From NCBI GenBank assembly GCA_013214575.1, contig JABSSD010000148.1, forward strand, positions 1 through 64,000: DNA of 64,000 nt, in the 5' to 3' direction. The DNA is from Paracoccaceae bacterium. GTDB taxonomy: Bacteria; Pseudomonadota; Alphaproteobacteria; Rhodobacterales; Rhodobacteraceae. Position numbers and translations under genes: made by a program. Each line of letters begins with the position of its first letter. Position 1 is the first letter of the stretch. Shown piece by piece: positions 50,113-59,143 of this stretch. The notes under the pieces were generated by a model. That model ran no database searches, was not told the origin of the DNA, and saw nothing but the letters and a program-made list of their open reading frames with translations.

Positions 50113-51108
50113 CTAACCGTCTAGGTTGGTCAGGTGGTTCGCAGCTGCGCTGTTGATTTGCGCGATGTCGTCCTGGCTAAGAGTGATACGGCCGGCATCA
50201 GCATTTTCGATGGCTTGCTCCAGATTGCGTGCACCACACAAAGAGAAACTTATACCCGGTTGCTGAAGCGTCCAGGCGATAATGATTTGCGCGCTGCTGG
50301 CATTATGTGCGGCGCAGATTGGCGCGATTGCGTCCATCAGTGCGGTGATCTTCTGGCGATTGGCAAGCGAGAACAACGGATTGTCTTTGCGCAGATCATC
50401 GCCTTCAAATGTGCGATTCGGGCCAATTTTTCCGGTCAGCAATCCAAGCGCCAGCGACGAATAGCTGAGCACGGAAATTCCGTTGCTTTGACAAATCGGC
50501 AAGAGATCAGCCTCAATAACACGGTGCACCATGCTGAACTGTTCCTGAATGCAATCAATCTGCCCCGCAGCAATATAGGCGTTGAGATCCTCTACAGACA
50601 GATTACTGGCCCCCGTTGCCCGGATTTTTCCCTGGGATTTCAATGCAAGCATGGCCTCGAGCGTTTCATCGATAGGCGTCGTCGGATCCTGCCAATGGGT
50701 AATGAAGACATCCAGATGGTCAGTCCCCAACCGTTTCAGGCTTTGCTCGACCTCATAGACAATTGAATCCTTGCCCAGATACCGATGGACCGGCTTGTCC
50801 TGCTGATCAAAGAAATGATTGCCCTTCTGGCTGTGCCAGACCAACCCGCATTTCGAGACCAGCACCACTTGCTCGCGCCGACCCTTCAAGGCTTTTCCGA
50901 CAATCTCTTCCGAGCGCCCCATGCCGTAGACCGGGGCGGTGTCGACCAAGGTAATCCCGGCGTCAATCGAGGCTTGTATGGCCGCGACAGAGGCATCCTC
51001 GTCGGTGCCGCCCCACATCCAGCCGCCAATAGCCCATGTGCCAAGACCGACACCACTGGCCTTGACGCCGGACTTACCGATTTCCCGTGTTAACATTTCA
51101 CTGCTCAT
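50113..51108 (-). CDS. Aldo/keto reductase
   Basis: A 331-residue AKR barrel with GLGTWAIGGWMWGG at the start, the catalytic Asp and Tyr in LVDTAPVYGMGRSEEIVGKAL, Lys in VLVSKCGL and His in FITHWQD. This arrangement is typical of the YdhF/YajO-like NADPH-dependent group. It would reduce an aldehyde or ketose or oxidise a polyol. GGAGGG lies 7 bases before ATG 51108. It sits between the SorC regulator (2-base gap upstream) and the GlpD-like gene. Confidence 0.9.
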   Translation of the reverse strand: MSSEMLTREIGKSGVKASGVGLGTWAIGGWMWGGTDEDASVAAIQASIDAGITLVDTAPVYGMGRSEEIVGKALKGRREQVVLVSKCGLVWHSQKGNHFFDQQDKPVHRYLGKDSIVYEVEQSLKRLGTDHLDVFITHWQDPTTPIDETLEAMLALKSQGKIRATGASNLSVEDLNAYIAAGQIDCIQEQFSMVHRVIEADLLPICQSNGISVLSYSSLALGLLTGKIGPNRTFEGDDLRKDNPLFSLANRQKITALMDAIAPICAAHNASSAQIIIAWTLQQPGISFSLCGARNLEQAIENADAGRITLSQDDIAQINSAAANHLTNLDG

Positions 51109-51109
51109 T

Positions 51110-52081
51110 TCAGTTCCCTCCACTCAGCGCGTCAAGCACGCCGTTTGCTGTTGCCTCGTCGATGACCAGCGCCTCTAAATGATGTCCCCGCAGCGCCGAA
51201 CAGATTGGCGCGATCTTGTTCACTCCGGACGCCACGCCCATGGTGAGCGGAACTTTGGCCAGTTCTGCCGGGCTCAACCCGACAAGCCGCGCGTTCAGAT
51301 CGTAATCACAGACGTTGCCGTCTTCATCCATCAGATGGCCCAGCAATTCGCCGACAGCTCCAACTCGTTTGATTTGATCCTGATCGCCCATGGGCATCGG
51401 ATGCAGGTCGTAATACGTGGAATCCGCCGTCAGGATCGACCCGACACCGACAATAGCCAGGGTGGCCTGCCGGGCCCGGTCCAGCACCTCGTTGACTGAA
51501 CGCATGGCCATCAGCATGTCTTTTTGTTCGGCCGTATCGGCAAACAGCGGCGCGTGGATCTGATGCGCCCGTCCACCAAGCTTTTCGGCCAATTGCGTCG
51601 CCACATGGTTCACATCGGTATAGTGCTTGCCCTGCACGCAGCCCGTCGCCGGAACGACCTCGATGTCATATGTGCGCTCGGGGTTCAGTCCCTCAACCAC
51701 CGCGCTCACGCCTTTACCGCCAGTGATGCAGATGGTGTCGCCATCTTTCAGGTTCTTCAAAAGAACATCCGCTGCAGCGCTGCCGACATTTTGCAGCACC
51801 ACGTCCGGATTGTCCGACACCGTGGGCGCCACCAACACATCGTCGATCTTAGCGCGGTTCTTAATCCGTGTTTCCAGATCGAACAGCGGTTGGAAAGGTG
51901 TGCGAATATTGATTTCGACCATGCCCAGAGCACGGCCTTGTTTAATCAGGCGGTTCACTTTGGCCGAGGAGAGGCCCAGCTCTTTGGCGATTTGGGCTTG
52001 GAGGCGACCCTCTTCGTAATAAAGGGTGAGAACGCGCGCCATGAGACGCATGCTATGGAAGTCGGTTGCGTTAGTATTCAC
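51110..52081 (-). CDS. SorC/DeoR-type sugar-binding regulator
   Basis: A 323-residue regulator with an N-terminal helix-turn-helix (YYEEGRLQAQIAKELGLSSAKVNRLIKQGRALGMVEINI) and the SorC sugar-phosphate-binding domain (DTICITGGKGVSAVVEGL, VVPATGCVQG, AIVGVGSI). LsrR and EryD are relatives. The GTG start overlaps the TGA of the permease (GTGA), so the regulator is made from within the operon it probably controls. A phosphorylated intermediate from the FGGY kinase is the likely inducer (family knowledge). Confidence 0.9.
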   Translation of the reverse strand: MNTNATDFHSMRLMARVLTLYYEEGRLQAQIAKELGLSSAKVNRLIKQGRALGMVEINIRTPFQPLFDLETRIKNRAKIDDVLVAPTVSDNPDVVLQNVGSAAADVLLKNLKDGDTICITGGKGVSAVVEGLNPERTYDIEVVPATGCVQGKHYTDVNHVATQLAEKLGGRAHQIHAPLFADTAEQKDMLMAMRSVNEVLDRARQATLAIVGVGSILTADSTYYDLHPMPMGDQDQIKRVGAVGELLGHLMDEDGNVCDYDLNARLVGLSPAELAKVPLTMGVASGVNKIAPICSALRGHHLEALVIDEATANGVLDALSGGN

Positions 52082-53121
52082 AAGGCCGTCTCCTTTCGGC
52101 TGATGAGGTGGTTCGATGCGGCAGCGGCGAGCAGTGCGGCACCAAGGACCAGTGTCTGGTAATAGGCTGGAATGATAGTCAACATCCCCACCGTCAGCGC
52201 CATGATGATCAGCGCGCCAATGAAGGATCGCAGAACCCTGCCTTCGCCACCGCTGAACGCGGTGCCGCCGATCAGGACCACGAGAATGGCCGAGAGTTCC
52301 ATACCATCCCCGGAAAGCGGATCGCCCAGTGACATGAAGCTAGACCGGGCAATTCCTGCAAGCGCCGCCGACACGCCCACGATCACGTACAGCAACATGA
52401 CGATCTTGCCGGTATTGATCCCGGACAGTTTCGCGGCGGTGGGATTGCCGCCAGTCGCTGCTGCGTATTTGCCAAGCAGGGTGCGATTTTGCGCGATGAC
52501 GAGGACGAGCGTGACGACGACAGCAACCCAGAAAGCCATAGGCAGACCCAATAGCGTTCCTTCTCTGCCATAGGAGTTGAACCAACTGGGTATCTTTAGG
52601 CCGCCTCCGGACTTGATCGCCGACACGCCATCCTGGACCAGCAGCAGCGCCACGCCTTTGAAGAGGCTGAGGGTGATCAATGTCGCGATCACCGGCGTGA
52701 TCTTGAGCCTGACAACCAGCAAACCATTGATTGCTCCCAACCCGGCACCGACCACCATCGTAAGAGCGAAGGCCGCCAGAAACGGAACGCCGTTGATCGC
52801 CAGCATGGCGTAAACGACAGCACTTAAGCCCATCGTGCTCCCGACCGAAAGGTCGATGTAGCCCGAGACCATTAGCAGCGTGAAGGCCCCCGCAAGCGTG
52901 AGCAGCGGTGCCGACACCCGCAGGACGTTGATGATGTTCCTATGGTTTAGGAAGTTACCGCGCTCAAATAAATCGAACTTGTCGAGGTTTGCCATGCTCA
53001 GCAAAACGACGACGGCCACCAGGACAAAGTAGATGTAGTAGCTGCGCAAAAACTGCGTGATGCGGTTATCTCGGGTGGCCGAGGGCTGATCAAGAGTGGA
53101 GGATTGTGACATCAAATTCAC
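52078..53121 (-). CDS. Ribose-type (CUT2) ABC transporter, permease
   Basis: A 347-residue RbsC/LsrC-type permease with about ten helices. The family motif region SVGSTMGLSAVVYAML and GINTGKIVMLLYVIVGVSAALAGIARSSFMSLGDPLSG are visible. The GTG start (with AAGGAACC upstream) overlaps the previous permease stop; ATG 53112 is also possible. Confidence 0.92.
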   Translation of the reverse strand: MNLMSQSSTLDQPSATRDNRITQFLRSYYIYFVLVAVVVLLSMANLDKFDLFERGNFLNHRNIINVLRVSAPLLTLAGAFTLLMVSGYIDLSVGSTMGLSAVVYAMLAINGVPFLAAFALTMVVGAGLGAINGLLVVRLKITPVIATLITLSLFKGVALLLVQDGVSAIKSGGGLKIPSWFNSYGREGTLLGLPMAFWVAVVVTLVLVIAQNRTLLGKYAAATGGNPTAAKLSGINTGKIVMLLYVIVGVSAALAGIARSSFMSLGDPLSGDGMELSAILVVLIGGTAFSGGEGRVLRSFIGALIIMALTVGMLTIIPAYYQTLVLGAALLAAAASNHLISRKETAL

Positions 53122-54146
53122 CGGTTCCTTCGGGCAAGCGCCCAGGTCTGAATAATGATCGCAAGAAACACCGCGATAGCCTTGAGAACGTATTGCCAGT
53201 CCGGCGACAGAACCAATCCTGTCGCGGCCGAAGTCACGATAGCGAGAATTATCGCACCGAAGAACATTCCCACCACCGACCCGAAGCCTCCGGCGATAGC
53301 GACGCCGCCCAGCAAAGCGATCACCAAGGCATCGAATTCCATTAACGTTCCGCGGTTCGAATATCCGGACTTGAACTCCGACGCGAGGAGTATCCCCACG
53401 ACCCCGGCGATGACTGCACTGAACAGATACAGATAGGTTACGTGCTTGGATTTATCGATGCCCGACAAATGGGCCGCGACCGGGTTCGTTCCGATCCAAA
53501 AGGTCAATCGGCCAAATACCGTCTTCTTCTCGATGAAAATGGCGATGACAAGCAGGATGACCATCAAGACCACCGGGAGCTTAAGAGAGGTCCCAAACAT
53601 CGACATATTTCCGAGCATACCAAATGCGTCAGGCAGGTTGGTGTTGCGCTGCGATCCCTGTGTCACAACCTGCGCGATGCCCCTTGCAAGCATCATCGTT
53701 CCCAGGGTCACGATGATCGACGGAATGCGCAACCGAACAACAAAGAGAGCATTCAAGCCACCAATCGCCAGCGCGCCGCCAAGCGCGCATAGAACCGCCA
53801 ACCAATAGGGCATACCAAGCCCGGTAGACAGCGCGTTATGGCCATCCGTCGATTGGGAGAACCAGACCGCGAGGACACCTGACAGAGCAAGGATACCGCC
53901 GACAGACAAGTCAAAGTTGCCGGACACCAAGAGGAACGTAACTCCGACGCCGAGGGAGATGACGGCCCAATTGTTGGTCACCAAATTGAGCATGTTGAGA
54001 AGCTGGAAGAAGTTCGGCACCACTATGGAAGCGATCAGGAACAGCCCGACCGCAACCGACGCAACCAGGAGCGTGATAAAAGCCTCGTCGCTGATGCGGC
54101 GGCGGCTGTGTACCAGCGTCCTGCCAATTTTTGCCGAAACACTCAT
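53118..54146 (-). CDS. Ribose-type (CUT2) ABC transporter, permease
   Basis: A 342-residue RbsC-type permease: LLVSGNFDLSVGGILALSGV, GGLNALFVVRLRIPSIIVTLGTMM and GTLMEFDALVIALLGGVAIAGGFGSVVGMFFGAI. Paired with the downstream permease. Its ATG overlaps the ATPase stop (ATGA). Confidence 0.92.
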   Translation of the reverse strand: MSVSAKIGRTLVHSRRRISDEAFITLLVASVAVGLFLIASIVVPNFFQLLNMLNLVTNNWAVISLGVGVTFLLVSGNFDLSVGGILALSGVLAVWFSQSTDGHNALSTGLGMPYWLAVLCALGGALAIGGLNALFVVRLRIPSIIVTLGTMMLARGIAQVVTQGSQRNTNLPDAFGMLGNMSMFGTSLKLPVVLMVILLVIAIFIEKKTVFGRLTFWIGTNPVAAHLSGIDKSKHVTYLYLFSAVIAGVVGILLASEFKSGYSNRGTLMEFDALVIALLGGVAIAGGFGSVVGMFFGAIILAIVTSAATGLVLSPDWQYVLKAIAVFLAIIIQTWALARRNR

Positions 54147-55654
54147 TGCAGGACTCCCTCCCGGCCACCGGTCACAACATTGAGGATGTAAGCCGCGTCG
54201 ACATCCGCCCCATTGATGACCTCAGCTTCAAGAGAACCGTCGAACAGGAGGAAGATGCGATCACAGATCCCAAGCACTTCTTCGAGTTCCGAGGAGAAGA
54301 CAGCAACCGAGTTTCCCTCGTCTGCCACGCTCCTGATGATGTCATAGATTTCTGCTTTGGCACCAACATCCACGCCACGGGTCGGCTCGTCCAGCAACAA
54401 CAAATCGGCATCGGCAAACAGGCACTTTGCAAGCACAACTTTTTGTTGGTTCCCGCCGGATAGCTTCTCTGCATACTTGTCGATCGAATTGGTAGCGATG
54501 TTGAGCTTGCCGACATATTCAACAGCGGCTTCCAGCTCAACTGAAGACCGAAATACGCCTCTGTTCGACAGCCGTTGTAAATTCATGACCGGAATGTTCT
54601 CCCGAATTGTTAGGCTGGTGAACAGGCCCTGAGTCCGGCGCTCTTCGGGAACCAAGGCGATACCCGCAGCAATGGCTTCCTTGGGTGAACGTCCAACCTC
54701 CTGCCCCTTGAAGAGGATCGACCCAGAGACAGTGTCAGCTCCGAACAAGGCCCGGGCGATCTCTGTCTTGCCCGCACCAACGAGGCCGTAAAAGCCGACG
54801 ATTTCACCTCGGTTGATATCAAAGGAGACGTCCTTTAGCAGGGTGTTTGTCAGCCCCTTTGCGATAAGCACGGCGTCATCGGTGACAGTTGTTCGTGGTG
54901 TGTAGTCCTGGAACACGCTGCGACCGATCATCATCTCGATCAGTTCGGACCGCCCTGCGACCTCTGACAGCGGCTTGGTCGCGATGTGTTTGCCATCCCG
55001 AAGCACTGTAACTGCGTCGCCAAGTCTGAAAATCTCGTCGAGCTTGTGTGAGATGTAGATCACCGTCACATCGGTTTCCCGCAAGCGTCGTATCACTCCA
55101 AACAGCCGCTCGACCTCTCGCTCAGACAGGGCTGCCGTTGGCTCATCCATGATGATGACATTTGCCCCGGACGATGCGGCACGCGCAATTTCGATGATCT
55201 GCTTTTGCGCGACGCTAAGAGAGGCGACTCTGGCCGACGGGTCGATGGAGGGCTCGATCGCAGCCAGTGTCTGGACCACACGCTCGTCGAGGTCGGATTT
55301 AACCAGAAATCCAAATCGGCTCTGCTCCATCCCAAGTGTGAGGTTCTCCAGAACGGTGAGTTCGTCAACGACGTGAAGCTCTTGGAAAAGTGTGGCGATG
55401 CCACCTGCGCGCGCATCCTTAGTGTTGCTTGGCTCATAAGATGAGCCGCGCACTGTCATCGACCCGGTGGTGGGTTGCAACGCACCTGTCAGCATCTTGA
55501 CGAGCGTTGATTTCCCAGCTCCGTTTTCGCCTACGAGGCAATGGACCGTGCTGCTTTCAATTGCAAAACTCACGTCGTCGACGGCCCTTACACCGGGATA
55601 GTCCTTGGTGAGTCCCTCAACTGAGAGAGCGGGTGATTGCTGCTGGCCTGTCAA
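54143..55654 (-). CDS. Ribose-type (CUT2) ABC transporter, double ATPase
   Basis: A ~503-residue RbsA/LsrA-type ATPase with two nucleotide-binding domains. The first has Walker A GENGAGKS and Walker B VIIMDEPTAAL, but its signature is LSVAQKQ. The second has a degenerate Walker A (GLVGAGKTE), signature LSGGNQQK and LLLDEPTRGVDVG. This asymmetry is normal for the family. The start is probably TTG 55654 (MTGQQQSPALSVEGL), with GGAGAG just upstream. The frame runs back to a GTG at 55681. Confidence 0.92.
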   Translation of the reverse strand: MTGQQQSPALSVEGLTKDYPGVRAVDDVSFAIESSTVHCLVGENGAGKSTLVKMLTGALQPTTGSMTVRGSSYEPSNTKDARAGGIATLFQELHVVDELTVLENLTLGMEQSRFGFLVKSDLDERVVQTLAAIEPSIDPSARVASLSVAQKQIIEIARAASSGANVIIMDEPTAALSEREVERLFGVIRRLRETDVTVIYISHKLDEIFRLGDAVTVLRDGKHIATKPLSEVAGRSELIEMMIGRSVFQDYTPRTTVTDDAVLIAKGLTNTLLKDVSFDINRGEIVGFYGLVGAGKTEIARALFGADTVSGSILFKGQEVGRSPKEAIAAGIALVPEERRTQGLFTSLTIRENIPVMNLQRLSNRGVFRSSVELEAAVEYVGKLNIATNSIDKYAEKLSGGNQQKVVLAKCLFADADLLLLDEPTRGVDVGAKAEIYDIIRSVADEGNSVAVFSSELEEVLGICDRIFLLFDGSLEAEVINGADVDAAYILNVVTGGREGVLQ

Positions 55655-55787
55655 ACTAGTCTCTCCTTCAACCCGCAGCACAACACCGTGCAGAATTGTT
55701 CAACGCCGTCGCTGAATATGTGAGTTAATCCGATTAGCGGTTAGCGGTGGGGGATTTACCCCCGTGCAAGTGCCGCTGGCGCTTTTG

Positions 55788-55843
55788 ATACCTGGCGATC
55801 GAATTAGGGCCGCGCCCTAATTCAGACTTTGACCGCCAGGTAT
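55788..55843 (-). promoter_or_regulatory. Compound stem-loop after the binding-protein gene
   Basis: The outer arms ATACCTGGCG (55788-55797) and CGCCAGGTAT (55834-55843) enclose perfect inner arms GAATTAGGGC (55801-55810) and GCCCTAATTC (55814-55823) with a 3-base loop. It begins 11 bases after the binding-protein stop. Likely an mRNA stabiliser or partial terminator that keeps binding-protein expression above the rest of the operon. Confidence 0.75.
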
Positions 55844-55853
55844 GAGTTTACGA

Positions 55854-56873
55854 TTACCCGCCGAACTGGGCCGCGAGCCAAACTTTGGCCTCTTCCTGAG
55901 GCATCGACCAATAGGAGATAGTGTAAGCCTTGTAGAAGAACTCCTCGGCCGGGTCTGCCGCAGCTGCAACGTCACCGTTCACGACATCCATGATCAGATC
56001 AATGCGCCCTTGCGCCGTCTCGACCGGAGGTAGGCCCATCGAGATCTTGAGGCTGGAATTCGGATCGTAAACGAGGTCGAATTCAACAGTGTCAAAGTCC
56101 ACGCTGGCCACGATCTCTGTCAACGGCTTGCCGTCTTCGAACTTACCCCGGCCAAGCTGAGAAAGGCCGGCCATGGTGCCGACCGTAAGATCGGAAGACT
56201 CGGAATAGATCAGGTTGACTTCTGGCCGCTGCGTCAGCAGGTCGACGATGATCTGCTTTGCCGCTTCCTGTCCGGCACTTGAATCCAATGCGCCAAGGTT
56301 CTCGGCATCAGGATCGACAGACAGCACACCTTTGGCAAACGGGTCCGTGCGTCCCGAGTTCACTTCAGTGTGGTTTGGCCACCCCAGCTGAACCATGACG
56401 ATCGGCGTGTCTGGATGTGCTTCTTTCCAGGCTGTTGCCATCTGTGCGCCCATCTCGAACGAGACACCAGCCTCGTCGCTGCGCGCCGTCGGAATACCAG
56501 TATCCGTGATCGGGCTGAAGAACGACGTCATGATAATGCCCTCCTCGAGGGCGTCTCTGACACCGGGCGTGGCTGCTTCGGCGTCCCAGATATGCAGGGT
56601 CGCGGCATCGAACGCTCCAGCGGCGATTTGGTCAATGTTCTGAGTCATCACGGCCGAATCTGCCTGGCCATCAAAGATCACAACCTCTGCGCCGTATTTC
56701 TCTGCAGCATAGCGCTTGGCCTCATCCGCCTGGGCTTGGTGGAACACGTTCGACAGGTTGGACACGAAGAACGCAATCCGTTTACCATCTTGGGCAATGG
56801 CGCCGCCACTTGCCGCTGCGATCATCGACGAGGCCACAAGGCCCGTTAAGAAAATTCTCTTCGGTATCATCAT
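55854..56873 (-). CDS. Ribose-type ABC transporter, substrate-binding protein
   Basis: A 339-residue periplasmic binding protein of the family 4 type with signal MIPKRIFLTGLVASSMIAAASGGAIA. The lobe start is KRIAFFVSNLSNVFHQAQADEAKRYA, then AEVVIFDGQADSAVMTQNIDQIAAGAFDAATLH. The LsrB ligand-site segment (GVGFFTSGGNG) is absent, so AI-2 is not the likely ligand despite lsr-like neighbours. First gene of the operon, ~170 bases before the ATPase after a strong hairpin. Confidence 0.9.
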   Translation of the reverse strand: MMIPKRIFLTGLVASSMIAAASGGAIAQDGKRIAFFVSNLSNVFHQAQADEAKRYAAEKYGAEVVIFDGQADSAVMTQNIDQIAAGAFDAATLHIWDAEAATPGVRDALEEGIIMTSFFSPITDTGIPTARSDEAGVSFEMGAQMATAWKEAHPDTPIVMVQLGWPNHTEVNSGRTDPFAKGVLSVDPDAENLGALDSSAGQEAAKQIIVDLLTQRPEVNLIYSESSDLTVGTMAGLSQLGRGKFEDGKPLTEIVASVDFDTVEFDLVYDPNSSLKISMGLPPVETAQGRIDLIMDVVNGDVAAAADPAEEFFYKAYTISYWSMPQEEAKVWLAAQFGG

Positions 56874-57324
56874 ATTACATCACTCCCTTTGCTGTAGGCC
56901 AAGCTGGGCCACATGGCCTGATGGCCCTTCCTGAACTGCAAACATCCACAATCGGCAGACGCAGAATATGAAATTTCCTGCAGTGTGTGATAAAACTTGC
57001 GCACAAATGAAATAATTGTCAACAAGTGATTTTATTTATCAGGCAGCCCTTCATCGACCAGCGGGAGCGTTGCATCGGATTATGAGGCAACGTTTCTGTT
57101 ACTTGTGAGACGGGAACAAATTTGCGGCCGGCATTCCTGCCCTCGGGGGATGGTGAAAATTATCTCAACACGCGCAACAAAACTGAGAAAATTGAAGGCT
57201 GCCATTCTACCGTTCGAAAAAATCCGCGCTGCCGTTGACGACAAAATGGAAATCATGTGCGCGCTTCATTCGCTGTGGAATGTGCCAACGGCCAAGCGGA
57301 TATGCCACGGCCTGCAAGACGAAG
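56874..57324. other. Upstream region of the ribose-type operon
   Basis: About 450 bases with no convincing gene. It should contain the promoter of the ABC/SorC operon; an imperfect AT-rich dyad at 56988-57041 is the only regulatory candidate seen. The right end merges into IS and prophage debris. Confidence 0.5.
56988..57041. promoter_or_regulatory. Imperfect AT-rich dyad, candidate SorC operator
   Basis: TGATAAAACTTG (56988-56999) and CAAGTGATTTTATTTATCA (57023-57041) form an imperfect inverted repeat around CACAAATGAAATAATTGTCA, ~115 bases upstream of the binding-protein gene. The AT-rich TTG...CAA layout resembles SorC/DeoR-type sites. Assignment is by position only. Confidence 0.35.
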
Positions 57325-57414
57325 AACTGGCCGGATTGCACTGCAGCTCTGAAGCAGCGCGGATCACCAACAATCTGGTTTGATCCCGAGATGAGCTGGA
57401 AGCCAGATCCATCC
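57325..57414 (+). pseudogene. IS5-family transposase, N-terminal scrap
   Basis: The plus strand encodes NWPDCTAALKQRGSPTIWFDPEMSWKPDPS. It matches the conserved start of IS5/IS903 transposases (NWPxYNxALKxRGSLTIWFDPxMxW). It is cut off on both sides and no terminal repeat was found. Confidence 0.75.
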
Positions 57415-57519
57415 GTTGCCCGGCAGCGGTTTGCTTGCAAACCATGAGAGGGGATGAACGCGGGTGTTAGTATTCATTAGGTTTGATACCCCCATTTCAG
57501 TGGGTTTGATACCGGAAGA

Positions 57520-57700
57520 AGCGGGCAGCTCTCGGGTTATCCCGGACCGTCCGCAACTCACTTCGTAACTGCGGACGATGCCCGCAGCAATCTGGACGAA
57601 GGTCATCCGGTCAATGCGCGCGGCAATAAACGCCTGTAAGTCAGGATCACTATCAATCTTGGGCGCGCGACCAGGGCGGTGATTGCGACGGTGATCCGAA
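57520..57700 (-). pseudogene. Possible Mu-like phage protein fragment
   Basis: The minus strand encodes NHRPGRAPKIDSDPDLQAFIAARIDRMTFVQIAAGI, a GRPxKIDxDPELxAFIxARIDxMTFxQI pattern I associate with small DNA-binding proteins in Mu-like prophages of this bacterial group. The remainder is out of register. I cannot name the family with confidence. Confidence 0.35.
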
Positions 57701-57911
57701 ACCGGAAATGACTCGGGCTTAAGGCTGTTCCCATATCCATCCACTGCCCGTTGAATAGCTTGAGCTAGAACGGCTTCGCCTTCACGTGAGCGGAATGCGC
57801 GGCGCGTAGGAGGGTCTCGGCTTCGTCGAGCTTCCTTGCTGCCAGATCCAGATTGGAGGCAAGGGTCACGTTAACTGTCCTCGCGCCCGATAGCGATCAA
57901 GATAGCTGCGC

Positions 57912-58020
57912 ACCGAAATTTCAACAGAAATTCAATTGTCATGTCCGTTCCGTGGGTTTCCACATAGATTTCGACCTGTGCCGGAGGCTTCGGGAACGGT
58001 CTGGCCAGTAAGTTCATTGG
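57912..58020 (-). pseudogene. Possible Mor-like/HTH phage regulator fragment
   Basis: The minus strand encodes NLLARPFPKPPAQVEIYVETHGTDMTIEFLLKF before the frame decays. It recalls the N-terminus of Mor-type or HTH regulators in Mu-like prophages of Rhodobacterales. The recognition helix is missing. Confidence 0.3.
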
Positions 58021-58353
58021 ATCTGGCCTTGTGTTCGAATTGTTTAATTTGCGATGATTTATACTCTCGCGACCGTAGCACGGCCCCCGGACCGGAGCGC
58101 CATGTGGGTTACCGAGAAACCGGACGAAGAGGCCCTGCCATCTGCACCTTTTACAGCATCATTTATTGCGTCCCGATCCGTTGAGTGTATTCGGCGGATC
58201 GGGACCTTGCCCGAATGCCGGTCACCAGGAAGACCGACTGGGCAATTCCAAAGGCGGACTGGTCCACCGAATGCTTCCCCCCCGTTCGCGCATCGGGGGC
58301 AAGCCCCCGTTGAAAGCAAACAGAGGATGAAAGCGACGAACTGATAGTGTGTT

Positions 58354-58536
58354 CGGCACATAGCGGGCTGGGTCAGGTTGTTGCGCCGCGGGGTTAAATT
58401 CAGCCATTTGCGCACTGCGCATTTGGGCCCGTTCGGTGAGGCTGGCTCTCGCTTCAAAAACCGCACCCTCGTCCGCGCCTTTTGGCAGGTTAAACGCCTC
58501 CGCAAAACGGCCCAAAAGCCGGATGTCACCGCTCAT
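58354..58536 (-). pseudogene. Mu-like phage protease (I protein), C-terminal fragment
   Basis: MSGDIRLLGRFAEAFNLPKG and then QQPDPARYVP resemble the C-terminal part of the Mu gp32/I-type protease family, which commonly ends with PDPxxYVP. After that the frame runs into unrelated sequence. The catalytic part is missing. Confidence 0.4.
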
Positions 58537-58659
58537 ATCATCCTCCTGACTGGCAGGGGCTTTTAGGTGCAGGTGGGCGTGTGAACCACACCCAGCACCT
58601 TTCAACCGGGCAATCTCACGAAGTTGCGGAAACTGGCCCAGCCAGCCATCGGTTTCGTC

Positions 58660-58893
58660 TCAGCTTGAGCTGGGGACGGTCTGGTCATCAATCACAAAGC
58701 AAACCTGTCCGATATCGGCTATGGTGATGGGGTCAGTGCCGTCGTTGACGTATCGAAATACGCCAGCGCGATAGACCAGAAAATCGCCCCCATTTGCCCC
58801 ACCGGTGTTGTCGATTGTGTCTTCGGCACGCCCTACGCCGATCAAGTTCAACCCACTAACGCCTTTGACCAGGTAGCCAGCAGCATTGCGCAT
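58660..58893 (-). pseudogene. Phage capsid-decoration-like fragment
   Basis: A 77-residue frame with NTGGANGGDFLVYRAGVFRYVNDGTDPITIADIGQVCFVIDDQTV. It looks like a Mu-like phage structural (capsid cement) protein that lacks its C-terminus. It follows the GemA-like fragment on the same strand, consistent with a shrunken prophage. Confidence 0.4.
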
Positions 58894-58912
58894 GACTAAG
58901 GCCCCGGCGGCC

Positions 58913-59143
58913 TTAAGCCGCTCGGGCCTTCATCGCCTTGAGTGCCGTGATTATCTTGGGGGCGGTCTCCACTTTGAGAAAGCGCAGACTGGAAGTCTTC
59001 CAACTCCGTTCAAGCCACTTGTTCAATCCGTCCTCACCATCATAAGCGTCGCGAGTGAACTCACCCCACAAGGTGCGGATTAACTCGATCTGGGCAAAGG
59101 ACGCCATGCCAAGGCGTTTTCCATAGTTGCGCCCTTGCGTCAC
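58913..59143 (-). pseudogene. gemA: GemA-like (Mu gp16, DUF1018) fragment
   Basis: The frame shows YGKRLGMASFAQIELIRTLWGEF, then GLNKWLERSWKTSSLRFLKVETAPKIITALKAMKARA, the C-terminal core of GemA/gp16 regulators of Mu-like phages. The N-terminal half is missing, so it is a remnant. It lies after the MuB remnant, the expected early-region order. Confidence 0.65.

Noticed and set aside
44910-56873. A true lsr (AI-2 uptake) operon
   Set aside because: Gene types match, but the receptor lacks the LsrB ligand segment, LsrG is missing, and a GlpD-like dehydrogenase and aldo/keto reductase are present; kept only as an architectural comparison.
57105-57383. 92-codon plus-strand frame upstream of the prophage debris
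   Set aside because: No family resemblance; it overlaps the IS5 scrap in another frame, so it is probably chance.
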